Assembly (NCBI GenBank): GCA_044353855.1
Contig: JBILBF010000002.1
Span: 620,001-684,000, forward strand
Length of the DNA stretch: 64,000 nt
Direction of reading: 5' to 3'
Origin: UKL13-3 sp044353855
GTDB taxonomy: Bacteria; Bacteroidota; Bacteroidia; UKL13-3
In this document: in pieces, positions 35,351 through 44,788 of the stretch
How positions within the stretch are numbered: position 1 is the stretch's first letter
Layout: every line of letters starts with the position of its first letter
Notes under the pieces: generated by a model
What the model was told of the DNA's origin: nothing
The model's input: the letters and a program-made list of their open reading frames with translations, nothing else
Databases searched by the model: none
Position numbers and translations under genes: made by a program

Positions 35351-36412
35351 TTGAAGGAATACTACTTAAAAGATTTCAGTATTTTCATTGGTAACGATGT
35401 TTTTGAGGTTTTACTCGAAAACCTCATAGAACGTTCATACTCCAAAGTTTTTGTTTTGGTTGACGAACATACAGAGAAATATTGTCTTCCTGCACTTACC
35501 AAATATTTATTTGACATCAAACTTATTCGCATTCAAGGTGGCGAACAACATAAAAGTTTGGATACGGCCCAATTCATATGGAATTATTTACAAGAACAAA
35601 ATGCCGATAGGAATTCAGTATTACTTAATTTAGGGGGAGGTGTAATTAGCGATATTGGTGGATTTTGCGCTAGCACTTTTAAACGAGGCTTTGATTATAT
35701 CAATGTGCCTACTTCGTTGCTTGCTATGGTCGACTCTAGTATTGGTGGCAAAACAGGTATTGATTACAATGGTCTCAAAAATGCCATAGGAACTATCAAC
35801 CAGCCCAAAGCCATTTATATTAACCCCGACTTGTTATTAAGTTTGCCCAAAGATGAATTATTAAATGGTTTTGCTGAAATGATTAAGCATGGTCTTATTA
35901 TAGATAAAAGCTATTGGGAAAAAATTGTTAAAACAGGGTTTGATGATTGGAGTAAAATGAGTACGCTAATCAATGGATCGATCAAAATAAAATTGGATGT
36001 TATCAAAAAAGATCCACTTGAAAAATCGTACCGCAAAATTTTAAACTTTGGCCATACCATTGGCCATGCTATTGAAGCTTATTCACTCAAAAATGATAAA
36101 AAACCTTTAAAGCATGGTGAAGCTGTTGCTATTGGAATGGTTTGCGAAGCCTATTTATCCAAAACCCAACTGGATTTATCAATGAAAGAGTTAAAAGAAA
36201 TTACAGACTTTATTGCACAGTATTTTCCTAAATATAGCTTACGCACCATTTTATCGCCCGAGCTTATTAAACTAATGAGGCAGGATAAAAAAAATGAACA
36301 CCCCGATGAAATTAATTTTACACTACTTAAAAAAATTGGCAAAGGCAGTATCAATCATATTTGTTCAGAAACACAAATTACTGCTGCGCTCAACTTTTAC
36401 GATAGTTTATGA
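35351..36412 (+). CDS. aroB: 3-dehydroquinate synthase
   Basis: AroB turns DAHP into dehydroquinate, the second step of the shikimate pathway. The 353-residue protein has the NAD-binding segments VFVLVDEHTEKYC, IRIQGGEQHKSLDTAQFIW and LLNLGGGVISDIGGFCAST. VPTSLLAMVDSSIGGKTGID comes next, then the metal-site motif FGHTIGHAIEAYS. TTG at 35351 is the start, as no ATG lies near the conserved N-terminus. The stop overlaps the aroA start by four bases (ATGA), so the two are coupled. Confidence 0.95.
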   Translation: MKEYYLKDFSIFIGNDVFEVLLENLIERSYSKVFVLVDEHTEKYCLPALTKYLFDIKLIRIQGGEQHKSLDTAQFIWNYLQEQNADRNSVLLNLGGGVISDIGGFCASTFKRGFDYINVPTSLLAMVDSSIGGKTGIDYNGLKNAIGTINQPKAIYINPDLLLSLPKDELLNGFAEMIKHGLIIDKSYWEKIVKTGFDDWSKMSTLINGSIKIKLDVIKKDPLEKSYRKILNFGHTIGHAIEAYSLKNDKKPLKHGEAVAIGMVCEAYLSKTQLDLSMKELKEITDFIAQYFPKYSLRTILSPELIKLMRQDKKNEHPDEINFTLLKKIGKGSINHICSETQITAALNFYDSL

Positions 36413-37683
36413 AAACCGTTAGGCTTTCTCACCCCACCAAAATTTTAAACGGAACCATTAAACTACCTGCTTCTAAAAGTATGAGCAACCGCGCACTTAT
36501 ATTACAGCATGTAATTGGTTCTACTATTGAATTGCAAAATCTTTCAACTGCTGATGATACCTTAATTATGCAACAAGCATTGCAACAAGGCAGCGGTAGT
36601 ATCAATGTAAAAAACGCGGGAACCTGCATGCGTTTTCTTACTGCCTACTTTGCTGCAAAACAAAATTGTGATGTACAACTTTTGTGCGATGAACGAATGG
36701 AAAAACGCCCCATTGCAGCATTGGTAAATGCATTAACTCAATTGGGTGCCAATATTACTTATTTAAAAGAAGAAGGATTCCCGCCATTGCACATCAAAGG
36801 CAAACAATTAACAGGAGGAACGATAACCATAAACGCTTCGGCTAGCAGCCAATACGTTAGTGCATTAATGATGATTGCACCTTTATGCAAAACTGACTTA
36901 ACAATTGAACTTGTTGAAGGCATAACATCACAACCTTATATTGATATGACAGGAGAAATGATGCAGAATTTCGGGATAGACATAGTAAAGCAGAATTCCA
37001 ATTTCGAATTTCGAAAAAAAATTCAACCTCAACAATCAAAAATGTCAATTCTCAATTCTCAATTCGTCATTGAATCTGATTGGAGTGCTGCTAGTTATTG
37101 GTATGAAATGGTTGCCTTGAGTAAGGATGCGGAAATTAAGCTACCACATTTATCACTTAAGAGTTTGCAAGGCGATTGTGTGATTGCAGAACACATGAAA
37201 AAATTTGGCGTAGAGACCATTGAAATTGAAAACGGGATTATACTGAAAAAGTATATAAAGTTTGCAGTCAACAAACAGCCAAATGAAATTAATCTCGTCC
37301 ACCATCCCGATTTAGCACCAACACTTGCCGCTGTGATTACTAGCTCAAATAGCCAAACAAATCTGATTGGTTTGCAAAACTTAGCCATTAAAGAAAGCAA
37401 CCGGTTACAAGCAATAACTTCGGAACTTACCAAACTTGGATTAGATATAACCTCAACCGAAAATGCATTGCTGATTAACTTCAATCCTTCTTCATCAACC
37501 ATTCAGCGTCAACCATCACATATTGCCACTTATGGCGACCACCGCATGGCAATGGCATTTGCTCCTTTGGCTTTGGTGTATGATGAGATTGTAATTGAAA
37601 ACCCAGATGTGGTAGAAAAATCATATCCGCATTTTTGGGATGATTTGAAAACGGTAGGATTTGAGGTTGAGTTTTTTAATTAA
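36409..37683 (+). CDS. aroA: 3-phosphoshikimate 1-carboxyvinyltransferase (EPSP synthase)
   Basis: AroA joins shikimate-3-phosphate and PEP. The 424-residue protein has LPASKSMSNRALILQ (catalytic Lys), NAGTCMRFLTAY, LCDERMEKRPIAAL, ASSQYVSALMMIAP and ATYGDHRMAMAFAPLAL, all in the family order. It has a low-complexity in-frame segment around residues 190-215 (37000-37070) containing the repeated CAATTCT unit, which looks like an intergenic-type repeat grown into the coding sequence. A second insert near 37480-37510 precedes the DHRMAM motif. Both lie in loops and leave the active site intact. Confidence 0.94.
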   Translation: MKTVRLSHPTKILNGTIKLPASKSMSNRALILQHVIGSTIELQNLSTADDTLIMQQALQQGSGSINVKNAGTCMRFLTAYFAAKQNCDVQLLCDERMEKRPIAALVNALTQLGANITYLKEEGFPPLHIKGKQLTGGTITINASASSQYVSALMMIAPLCKTDLTIELVEGITSQPYIDMTGEMMQNFGIDIVKQNSNFEFRKKIQPQQSKMSILNSQFVIESDWSAASYWYEMVALSKDAEIKLPHLSLKSLQGDCVIAEHMKKFGVETIEIENGIILKKYIKFAVNKQPNEINLVHHPDLAPTLAAVITSSNSQTNLIGLQNLAIKESNRLQAITSELTKLGLDITSTENALLINFNPSSSTIQRQPSHIATYGDHRMAMAFAPLALVYDEIVIENPDVVEKSYPHFWDDLKTVGFEVEFFN

Positions 37684-37743
37684 GCAGATAAGTAATTATC
37701 CTTTTCCCCTTCCGAATTTCTATATTCGAATTTTTTAAACACC

Positions 37744-38820
37744 ATGGCAGGCAATTCATTTGGAAAATTATTTTGTATAACCACATTTGGCGAAAGCCAT
37801 GGTGCAGCATTGGGTGTTGTTATTGATGGTTGTCCACCTAATATACAATTGGATATAGCTTTTATTCAACAAGAATTAGCTCGCAGAAAACCAGGCCAAT
37901 CAGCTCTAACAACGGATAGAAAAGAAGCTGAAGAATTTGAAATCTTATCGGGAATATTTGAAGGAAAAACAACTGGTGCGCCTATTACTATTATCGTGCG
38001 CAATACTGATCAACGTTCACCCGACTATGACACATTGAAGGATATATATCGGCCATCGCATGCCGATTATACCTACCAACAAAAATATGGCATACGCGAC
38101 CACAGAGGCAGTGGCAGAGCATCGGCTCGCGAAACGGTGGCTCGTGTAATTGCTGGTGCTATAGCTAAACAACTATTGGCTCAATACGGTATTTCTGTTC
38201 AAGCGTATGTATCACAAGTTGCTACTATCAAAGTACAAAAACCATACACCGAATTGGATTTATCGCTTACCGAAAAAAATAGCGTACGATGCCCTGATGA
38301 ACAAACAGCTGCACAAATGATTGCCCTAATTGAACACATAAAAAACGAAGGAGATAGTGTTGGCGGAATGATTACATGTGTAATAAAAGGAACACCAACT
38401 GGATTAGGTGAACCCGTTTTTGATAAATTGCATGCCGATTTAGCCAAAGCAATATTAAGCATTAATGCCTGCAAAGGATTTGAAGTTGGAAGTGGATTTG
38501 AAGGCGCAACACAAAAAGGGAGTGAACAAAACGATGGTTTTATGTCAGCCGATGGTAAAATAACAACCCATACCAATAACTCAGGAGGTATACAAGGTGG
38601 CATATCAAATGGTGAAGATATTTATTTTAACTGTGCCTTTAAACCTGTGAGCACCATAGCCAAAGCACAACAAACAATTACGGCAACAAACGAAAACACC
38701 TTATTAGAAGCCACAGGACGGCACGATCCATGTGTATTACCACGAGCAGTTCCAATTGTTGAAGCCATGGCAGCATTGGTAGTAATTGACCATTTATTGC
38801 GTAATAAAATATATGCATAG
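37744..38820 (+). CDS. aroC: Chorismate synthase
   Basis: AroC removes phosphate from EPSP with FMNH2 to give chorismate. The 358-residue protein has the three family signatures: FGESHGAALGVVIDGCPP near the N-terminus, YGIRDHRGSGRASARETVARV (about 113-133), and RHDPCVLPRAVPIVEAM near the C-terminus. It follows aroA after 60 bases that include a weak 5-base hairpin (CGAAT/ATTCG) with a T-run, so transcription is probably shared. AroB-AroA-AroC cover three non-adjacent steps; the remaining shikimate genes are elsewhere. Confidence 0.96.
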   Translation: MAGNSFGKLFCITTFGESHGAALGVVIDGCPPNIQLDIAFIQQELARRKPGQSALTTDRKEAEEFEILSGIFEGKTTGAPITIIVRNTDQRSPDYDTLKDIYRPSHADYTYQQKYGIRDHRGSGRASARETVARVIAGAIAKQLLAQYGISVQAYVSQVATIKVQKPYTELDLSLTEKNSVRCPDEQTAAQMIALIEHIKNEGDSVGGMITCVIKGTPTGLGEPVFDKLHADLAKAILSINACKGFEVGSGFEGATQKGSEQNDGFMSADGKITTHTNNSGGIQGGISNGEDIYFNCAFKPVSTIAKAQQTITATNENTLLEATGRHDPCVLPRAVPIVEAMAALVVIDHLLRNKIYA

Positions 38821-38929
38821 TTTTAGGTGCAACCTTTTAAGTGAAATAATTCATCTTCATGGTATTCATAATTTCCTTTCTTTGTATTTGGCCTATACAA
38901 AAAATGCTGGCTTTTCATTACGTTTAAAC

Positions 38930-40804
38930 ATGATCAAAAAAATTAGTATCAGTATAATAAGTGTATTTGTTTTAACAAACTTAATATGGGCTCAACAATT
39001 TGTGCCATGTGCCACTGACGAATTATATACTGAGCAAACCCAACAAAACCCTGAGCTCAAAATTGCCGAACAAAAAGCCAATGAATATGTGAGAAGCCAA
39101 CTAAATAGTTTTACCAAAAAAGGCAATGGCATTATTTATATCCCTGTTGTGTTTCATATTATACATGATGATAGTTTGCAAAATATTTCGCAAGCACAAA
39201 TCATGAATCAGCTTCGTATTTTAAACCAAGATTACCGAAAACTTGCGGGTACACCAGGCTTCAGCACTGAAGCCGTTGCAAGTGATGTTCAAGTAGAATT
39301 TCGCTTAGCACAATATGACCCTAATGGAAATAAAAGTGATGGTATTATAAGAATAAGAAATGCGGCAACCAACAATGCCAATGATGCAACTGTAAAACCG
39401 CTCAGTTATTGGGATAGCAATAAATACTTAAATATTTGGGTGGTTAAAACAATTAACCTTTCAAATACACCTTTAACGGGAACCGTATTGGGATATGCTC
39501 AATTTCCATGGACCCGAAATTCAAAACCAACTACAGATGGTATTGTATTGCGAGCTGACCAAGTTGGTGTGGTTGGCATAGGCCAAGGTTCACAAGGTGG
39601 TCGAACATTGACACATGAAGTAGGTCATTGGTTGGGATTGTACCACACTTTTCAAGATGGATGTGCAGGTGGAACGACTAATAACTGCGCTTCACAAGGC
39701 GATCAGGTATGTGATACTCCTCCAGTTGCAGAAGCAAATTATGGATGCAAAGCTGCAACTGCAAACAGTTGTTCAAATGATGTTCCAGATTTACCTGATC
39801 AAATTAAGAACTACATGGATTATTCGGATGGTACTTGTATGAACTTGTTTACCGTAGGTCAAAAATCGAGAATCTATGCCATGCTTGCATCTTTTAGAAA
39901 CACTATATATGGTAATAATATAAACAATGTGGCTTATGCAGGAATCAACTCAGCAGATGGAACCTATTTACCGTTAACCAATGCCAGCATCAAAGCCCCA
40001 TACGCAATGTATTTTGAAGGGAATTCTTTTACAACCGATGGATGGAAAATCAACAATTTCAACAATCCCAATAATGGTTGGCAGCAAAATAATGCTATTA
40101 GTTTTTCAGGAACATCATGCATGTATATGCGCAACTTTAACAATGACAGAGTGCTTTTCAACGGAAGAGATGGATTTCAATCACCTGAAATAGAACTCAG
40201 AACCACTGGAAGTCCATTTCTTGAGTTTCGATACGCTTACGCACAACGTTCAACTGCAAGCATTGATTCGTTGTTGGTATTTATTAGCAACGATTTTGGT
40301 ATGACCGAAACGCGTATTTTTGCGCAAAGAGGAACTTCATTAGCTACTGTGGCAAATACTACAGCCACAGAATTTATACCTCTTTTATTGACAGACTTTA
40401 GAAAAGTTTCTATAAATTTAAGTTTATACCAACAATACAATCATGCTCGGTTTCGGTTTGAATTTGTAAACCGAAGAGGAAACAATATTTTCATCGATAA
40501 TTTCACTATCTCCAATGGAGCCACAGGGATAGGTGAACAAGCAAAAAAAGAGTTATCGTTTGAAGTTTATCCCAACCCTATGGAAGACCAATCAACCATA
40601 ACATTTAACCTAAAACATACATCACCTGTTACCATTACACTTAAAGATATGATGGGCAAAACAATATACGTGATGCAGGAGTTATCCTTGCAAGCAGGCC
40701 AACAAAGTATTCTAATTCCCAAAAAAAATCTTTCCAGTGGACTGTATTTAATTGATTTTAAAAGCAATGAAACCCAATTTAGCCATAAGTTATTGGTAAA
40801 TTAA
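38930..40804 (+). CDS. Secreted M43-family metalloprotease with T9SS sorting domain
   Basis: I start at ATG 38930, giving a signal peptide MIKKISISIISVFVLTNLIWAQ; an in-frame ATG at 38786 lies inside aroC and lacks a signal. The 624-residue protein has GGRTLTHEVGHWLGLYHTF (zinc motif HExxHxxGxxH), followed by NYMDYSDGTCMNLFTVGQ, the Met-turn region of pappalysin-like M43 peptidases. A carbohydrate- or jelly-roll-like middle follows. The last 80 residues (SFEVYPNPMEDQSTITF to FSHKLLVN) are a T9SS type-A sorting domain, removed when PorU attaches the protein to the surface. It fits with gldM/gldN in this window. Confidence 0.93.
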   Translation: MIKKISISIISVFVLTNLIWAQQFVPCATDELYTEQTQQNPELKIAEQKANEYVRSQLNSFTKKGNGIIYIPVVFHIIHDDSLQNISQAQIMNQLRILNQDYRKLAGTPGFSTEAVASDVQVEFRLAQYDPNGNKSDGIIRIRNAATNNANDATVKPLSYWDSNKYLNIWVVKTINLSNTPLTGTVLGYAQFPWTRNSKPTTDGIVLRADQVGVVGIGQGSQGGRTLTHEVGHWLGLYHTFQDGCAGGTTNNCASQGDQVCDTPPVAEANYGCKAATANSCSNDVPDLPDQIKNYMDYSDGTCMNLFTVGQKSRIYAMLASFRNTIYGNNINNVAYAGINSADGTYLPLTNASIKAPYAMYFEGNSFTTDGWKINNFNNPNNGWQQNNAISFSGTSCMYMRNFNNDRVLFNGRDGFQSPEIELRTTGSPFLEFRYAYAQRSTASIDSLLVFISNDFGMTETRIFAQRGTSLATVANTTATEFIPLLLTDFRKVSINLSLYQQYNHARFRFEFVNRRGNNIFIDNFTISNGATGIGEQAKKELSFEVYPNPMEDQSTITFNLKHTSPVTITLKDMMGKTIYVMQELSLQAGQQSILIPKKNLSSGLYLIDFKSNETQFSHKLLVN

Positions 40805-40852
40805 GATTTTCGGTTCACCTTTGAAATCTGATTGCGGAGGATATAAATAGAT

Positions 40853-40893
40853 ACTTTACAGTATAAAAAAAGTATACTCGCAAACTGTAAAGT
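40853..40893. promoter_or_regulatory. Inverted repeat in the topA leader
   Basis: ACTTTACAGT (40853-40862) and ACTGTAAAGT (40884-40893) form a perfect 10-base inverted repeat around a 21-base spacer that itself holds a smaller GTATA/TATAC palindrome. It ends 18 bases before the topA start. It may be an operator or an mRNA hairpin that controls topA; no ligand can be named. Confidence 0.45.
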
Positions 40894-40911
40894 TTAGAAA
40901 AAAAAGGAAAA

Positions 40912-43503
40912 ATGACTAAAAACTTAGTAATTGTAGAGTCGCCAGCTAAAGCAAAAACCATCGAGAAATTTTTGGGTAAAGACTATACCGTGCGTTCGTG
41001 TTATGGCCATATTAGAGATTTAGCTAAGGGAGATGAGGCCATTCAAATACACAATAATTTTAACCCAATATATGAAGTATCAGCCGATAAAAAAGCTGTA
41101 GTTGCCGAACTTAAAAAATTATCGAAAGAAGCCGACATGGTTTGGTTAGCTTCCGATGAGGACCGAGAGGGAGAAGCCATTTCATGGCATTTATCAGAAG
41201 TATTAGGTTTAGAAGATAAAAAAACAAAACGTATTGTATTTCATGAAATTACCAAACCTGCCATATTAAAAGCAATCGAAAATCCACGTAAAATTGATAA
41301 GCATTTGGTAGATGCTCAACAAGCCAGAAGGGTATTGGATCGACTTGTAGGTTTTGAACTTTCACCTGTACTTTGGAAAAAAATTAAAGGTAGCCTGTCA
41401 GCTGGTAGAGTTCAATCTGTTGCTGTTAGACTGGTAGTAGAAAGAGAAAGAGAGATTAATGCATTTAGTTATGCTTCGGCTTTTAAAGTAACTGCCAAGT
41501 TTAGTGTTGGAGGCAAACAAATGGAAGCAGAGTTGGGCAAACGATTTGATACTGAAAAAGAAGCGCAAGCTTTTCTGGAAAGTTGTAAACATGCAACCTA
41601 CACCATCCAAAATTTAGAAACCAAACCTGCCGAAAAATCACCTTCGGCTCCATTTACTACTTCAACCTTACAACAAGAAGCAAGTAGAAAACTTGGGTAC
41701 TCTGTGTTACAGACCATGAGCGTAGCACAAAAATTATATGAAAATGGACTGATATCTTATATGCGTACCGATTCTGTAAACTTATCAGAACAAGCCATTG
41801 GAAATGCGAAAGATACCATTACCCAAAATTATGGTGCACAGTATTCAAACCCGCGGAGATATACAACTAAAAATGACAGCGCACAAGAAGCGCATGAGGC
41901 CATAAGACCTACTTATTTTGAAAACCAAAAAGTAGATGGAACAGCTCAAGAGCAGAGATTGTATGATTTAATTTGGAAGCGTGCAATTTCTTCACAAATG
42001 AGCAAAGTTCAAATTGAACGAACCATTGCCAATGTAGGAATATCAACTAATGGTATAAGTTTAATTGCAACGGGTGAAGTACTTAAGTTTGACGGTTTTT
42101 TGAAAGTATACATGGAAAGCACGGATGAAGAAGGTGATGATGATAATAGTAAAATGCTTCCACCTTTAACTGTTGGCGAAACTCTTAACCTTATACAGTT
42201 AGATGCAATTGAAAGATTTACCAGACCGGCTGCCAGATATACTGAAGCTAGCTTGGTAAAGAAACTAGAAGAATTAGGTATTGGTAGGCCATCAACTTAC
42301 GCACCAACAATAAGTACGGTACAAAAAAGAGGATATGTTCTGAAAGAAGATAGAGAAGGCAAAGACCGTCAATTTACATCCTTAATTCTTGAAAAAAATG
42401 AAATTAGCCGTGACGTAAAAACTGAAAAATATGCCAGTGAAAAATCAAAATTGTTCCCGAGTGATATCGGAATGATTGTAACCGATTTTTTATCAAAACA
42501 TTTTCAAAACATTATGGACTATAATTTCACAGCATCTGTTGAAAAAGAGTTTGATGAAATTGCAAATGGGCAATTAAAATGGAATAAGATGATTGAAACA
42601 TTTTACAATCCATTTCACAAAGAAGTATTAAAAACAACCGAAACTGCCGAACGAGCAAGTGGTGAAAGAAGTTTAGGTATTGACCCCTCTAGCCAAAAAA
42701 ATGTATATGCTAAAGTCGGTAAATTTGGTCCTTTTGTACAATTAGGCGAAAATGCAGTAGATGATGAACCCAAACCTCAATACGGAAAACTCTTACAAAG
42801 TCAACGTATTGAATCCATTACATTAGAAGAAGCACTTGAACTATTTAAATTACCTCGTACTCTTGGACAATTTGAAGATAAAGAAATATCGGTAAATATT
42901 GGCCGATTTGGCCCATATGTAAAATGGGGAGAAGAATTTATTTCACTTCCTAAGGGTGAAGAATTAATGGAAGTAAGCTTGAACAGAGCTATTGAAGTTA
43001 TTACTGTAAAACAAACTGCTGAAGCTCCTGTGGGTTTATTCCAAAACTTACCAATTACAAAAGGTAAAGGCCGTTTTGGACCATTTATTAAATGGAATAA
43101 TTTATTTATAAATATACCCCGAGCTTATGATTTTGATACCATCACTCAACCTCAAATGGAAGAGCTCATTGGTAAAAAAATGGAGAAAGAATCTAATCGT
43201 TTTATACAACAATGGCCCGATGAAAAAATTGCCCTCGAAAATGGAAGATGGGGTGCTTTTATCCGATTTGGCAAAAAAATGATCAAATTTGCTCGTAAAA
43301 AAGATGGTGAAAAATATACCAATGAAGAGCTTATTACTATTTCGTTAGACGATATTAAAAAAATGATTGAAATTGAAGTGCCTGATGCATTTTCAAAATC
43401 TGCCAAAAAAACAGCAGCTAAAAAAACAAGTGCAACTAAAGGTACAAAAACAGTAAAAAAAACTCCATTAAAAAAGACCGCTAAAAAAACTGCTAAGAAA
43501 TAA
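40912..43503 (+). CDS. topA: DNA topoisomerase I
   Basis: TopA relaxes negative supercoils through a 5'-phosphotyrosine link. The 863-residue protein has the toprim domain (NLVIVESPAKAKTIEKFLG and WLASDEDREGEAISWHL), SAGRVQSVAVRLV, and GLISYMRTDSVNLSE with catalytic Tyr. YTEASLVKKLEELGIGRPSTYA is also present. Instead of classical zinc fingers the C-terminal third has repeated modules with GKFGPFVQLG, GRFGPYVKWG, GRFGPFIKW and GRWGAFIRFG, and a Lys/Ala/Thr tail of about 35 residues, typical of Bacteroidota. It stands 14 bases upstream of the SirB1-like gene. Confidence 0.97.
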   Translation: MTKNLVIVESPAKAKTIEKFLGKDYTVRSCYGHIRDLAKGDEAIQIHNNFNPIYEVSADKKAVVAELKKLSKEADMVWLASDEDREGEAISWHLSEVLGLEDKKTKRIVFHEITKPAILKAIENPRKIDKHLVDAQQARRVLDRLVGFELSPVLWKKIKGSLSAGRVQSVAVRLVVEREREINAFSYASAFKVTAKFSVGGKQMEAELGKRFDTEKEAQAFLESCKHATYTIQNLETKPAEKSPSAPFTTSTLQQEASRKLGYSVLQTMSVAQKLYENGLISYMRTDSVNLSEQAIGNAKDTITQNYGAQYSNPRRYTTKNDSAQEAHEAIRPTYFENQKVDGTAQEQRLYDLIWKRAISSQMSKVQIERTIANVGISTNGISLIATGEVLKFDGFLKVYMESTDEEGDDDNSKMLPPLTVGETLNLIQLDAIERFTRPAARYTEASLVKKLEELGIGRPSTYAPTISTVQKRGYVLKEDREGKDRQFTSLILEKNEISRDVKTEKYASEKSKLFPSDIGMIVTDFLSKHFQNIMDYNFTASVEKEFDEIANGQLKWNKMIETFYNPFHKEVLKTTETAERASGERSLGIDPSSQKNVYAKVGKFGPFVQLGENAVDDEPKPQYGKLLQSQRIESITLEEALELFKLPRTLGQFEDKEISVNIGRFGPYVKWGEEFISLPKGEELMEVSLNRAIEVITVKQTAEAPVGLFQNLPITKGKGRFGPFIKWNNLFINIPRAYDFDTITQPQMEELIGKKMEKESNRFIQQWPDEKIALENGRWGAFIRFGKKMIKFARKKDGEKYTNEELITISLDDIKKMIEIEVPDAFSKSAKKTAAKKTSATKGTKTVKKTPLKKTAKKTAKK

Positions 43504-43517
43504 CAATTCCTACTGGT

Positions 43518-44471
43518 ATGCTAAGTGACAAAGAAGTTATTTCATTAATTGCCTTGCTTGATGATGAAGACACTGAAATTATCGAGCATGTAGAGCAAAA
43601 ACTATTATCGCTTGGCCCAAGTGTAATTAGCATTTTGGAAAATGAATGGGAGGTAATTCAAAACCCCGAACATCAACTTAAAGTTGAAAATATTATTCAT
43701 AAAATACAGTTCGAAAACGAACTGGAAACACTGCGCAGTTGGAGCAAAAGTGAATCACCCGATTTGTTAGATGGCTTATATATTATTGCTAAATACCGCT
43801 ATCCAGATTTAACAAAACAGTCTATCATTAATGCAATTGACAAAATACGTTTGGATATTTGGTTAGAGATGCGATATGACTTTAGTGCATTCGAAAAAAT
43901 AAGTATTGTAAACCATGTTTTATACTCTATTCATGGATTTAAAGGAAATACAGACAAATACCATGATCCTTCTAATTCTTTTATAAATAACGTACTTGAA
44001 AGTAAAAAAGGAAATCCAATCATGTTAGCAGTGGTATATATGTTGGTTGCTCAACGATTAAACATGCCCGTATATGGAGTAAACCTCCCACAACATTTTG
44101 TGCTTGGCTATAAAGAAGAACATTCGACAATTGACATTAGCGATGCGTTTAACAAAACAAGCACAAGTGAAAACAATAAGGGGAAAATACTTTTTTATAT
44201 TAATGCCTTTAATAATGGTGCTGTATTTAGCAAAGCCAACCTCGAACAATTTTTGAAACAATTGCAAATTGAACCTCGATTAGAATTTTTTGAAGCATGT
44301 AGCAATATTGATATAATCAAAAGAGTACTTCGAAATCTTGTTGTAGCTTACGAAAAACTTCATAAAAAAAACAAGGTTGATGAAATCCAACAAATGTTAC
44401 TCATTTTAGGTGAGCCATCTTTACAACATTTTGAAGATACAACACCAGAAAATTTTAATGATTTAGACTAA
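43518..44471 (+). CDS. SirB1/transglutaminase-like protein
   Basis: The 317-residue protein has an N-terminal helical part and a SirB1-type (PF13369) core. FEKISIVNHVLYSIHGFKGN and DPSNSFINNVLESKKGNPIMLAVVYMLVAQRLNMPVYGVNLPQHFVLGY appear in order. The latter resembles the transglutaminase-like fold, but the catalytic Cys is replaced in the usual position (PIMLAV), as in most SirB1 proteins, so peptidase or transferase activity is unlikely. It lies 14 bases after topA. Role unknown. Confidence 0.87.
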   Translation: MLSDKEVISLIALLDDEDTEIIEHVEQKLLSLGPSVISILENEWEVIQNPEHQLKVENIIHKIQFENELETLRSWSKSESPDLLDGLYIIAKYRYPDLTKQSIINAIDKIRLDIWLEMRYDFSAFEKISIVNHVLYSIHGFKGNTDKYHDPSNSFINNVLESKKGNPIMLAVVYMLVAQRLNMPVYGVNLPQHFVLGYKEEHSTIDISDAFNKTSTSENNKGKILFYINAFNNGAVFSKANLEQFLKQLQIEPRLEFFEACSNIDIIKRVLRNLVVAYEKLHKKNKVDEIQQMLLILGEPSLQHFEDTTPENFNDLD

Positions 44472-44600
44472 TTGAGTCAAAAATGACTTTCCTGTAAAAT
44501 CACCCTCTCTAATTAAAATTGTAAAAACACTCGTTTATACTTTTATTTTTCCACTTAAAAAAAGAGAAAAATAAACAAGAAAAACATTGCTGTATACTCC

Positions 44601-44717
44601 AAAAAGACCTTCCTTTGTAAGGTAGTTCAGAAAAGCGTTTCGCAGAGTAAGAATTACTTCATAGGGGTATGAAAAAAAGAATGGACTTTCTGAGCAATCA
44701 GAAGGTCCTTCTTTTTT
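44601..44717 (+). ncRNA. Candidate structured small RNA ending in an intrinsic terminator
   Basis: The 317-base gap between the SirB1-like gene and purA holds about 117 bases with nested pairing. Local stems are ACCTT/AAGGT (44607-44623), GCG/CGC (44635-44643) and AGTAA/TTACT. A strong hairpin GGACTTTCTGA/TCAGAAGGTCC with a GCAA tetraloop (44683-44708) runs into a T-run. The 5' end (GACCTTC) can also pair with the 3' arm (GAAGGTC), forming an alternative closing stem. This recalls 6S-like or Flavo-1-like RNAs of Bacteroidota, but I cannot confirm the family. No good promoter was placed; a weak one may lie near 44519-44545. The rest of the gap (44472-44600) shows only AT-rich sequence. Confidence 0.5.
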
Positions 44718-44732
44718 AGATACTTTTTAAGC

Positions 44733-44775
44733 AAAAAAAAGCCCCGTTCAATAAATTGACGAGGCTGTTTTTTTT
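44733..44775 (-). terminator. Terminator after purA
   Basis: AGCCCCGTTCAA pairs imperfectly with TTGACGAGGCT between an A-run and a T-run, so it works in both directions; on the minus strand it closes purA. Confidence 0.8.
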
Positions 44776-44788
44776 ATAACAGTAATTA

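Noticed and set aside
38786..38929. Longer N-terminus for the T9SS metalloprotease
   Set aside because: It would start inside aroC and place the signal peptide internally; the ATG at 38930 gives a normal signal peptide.
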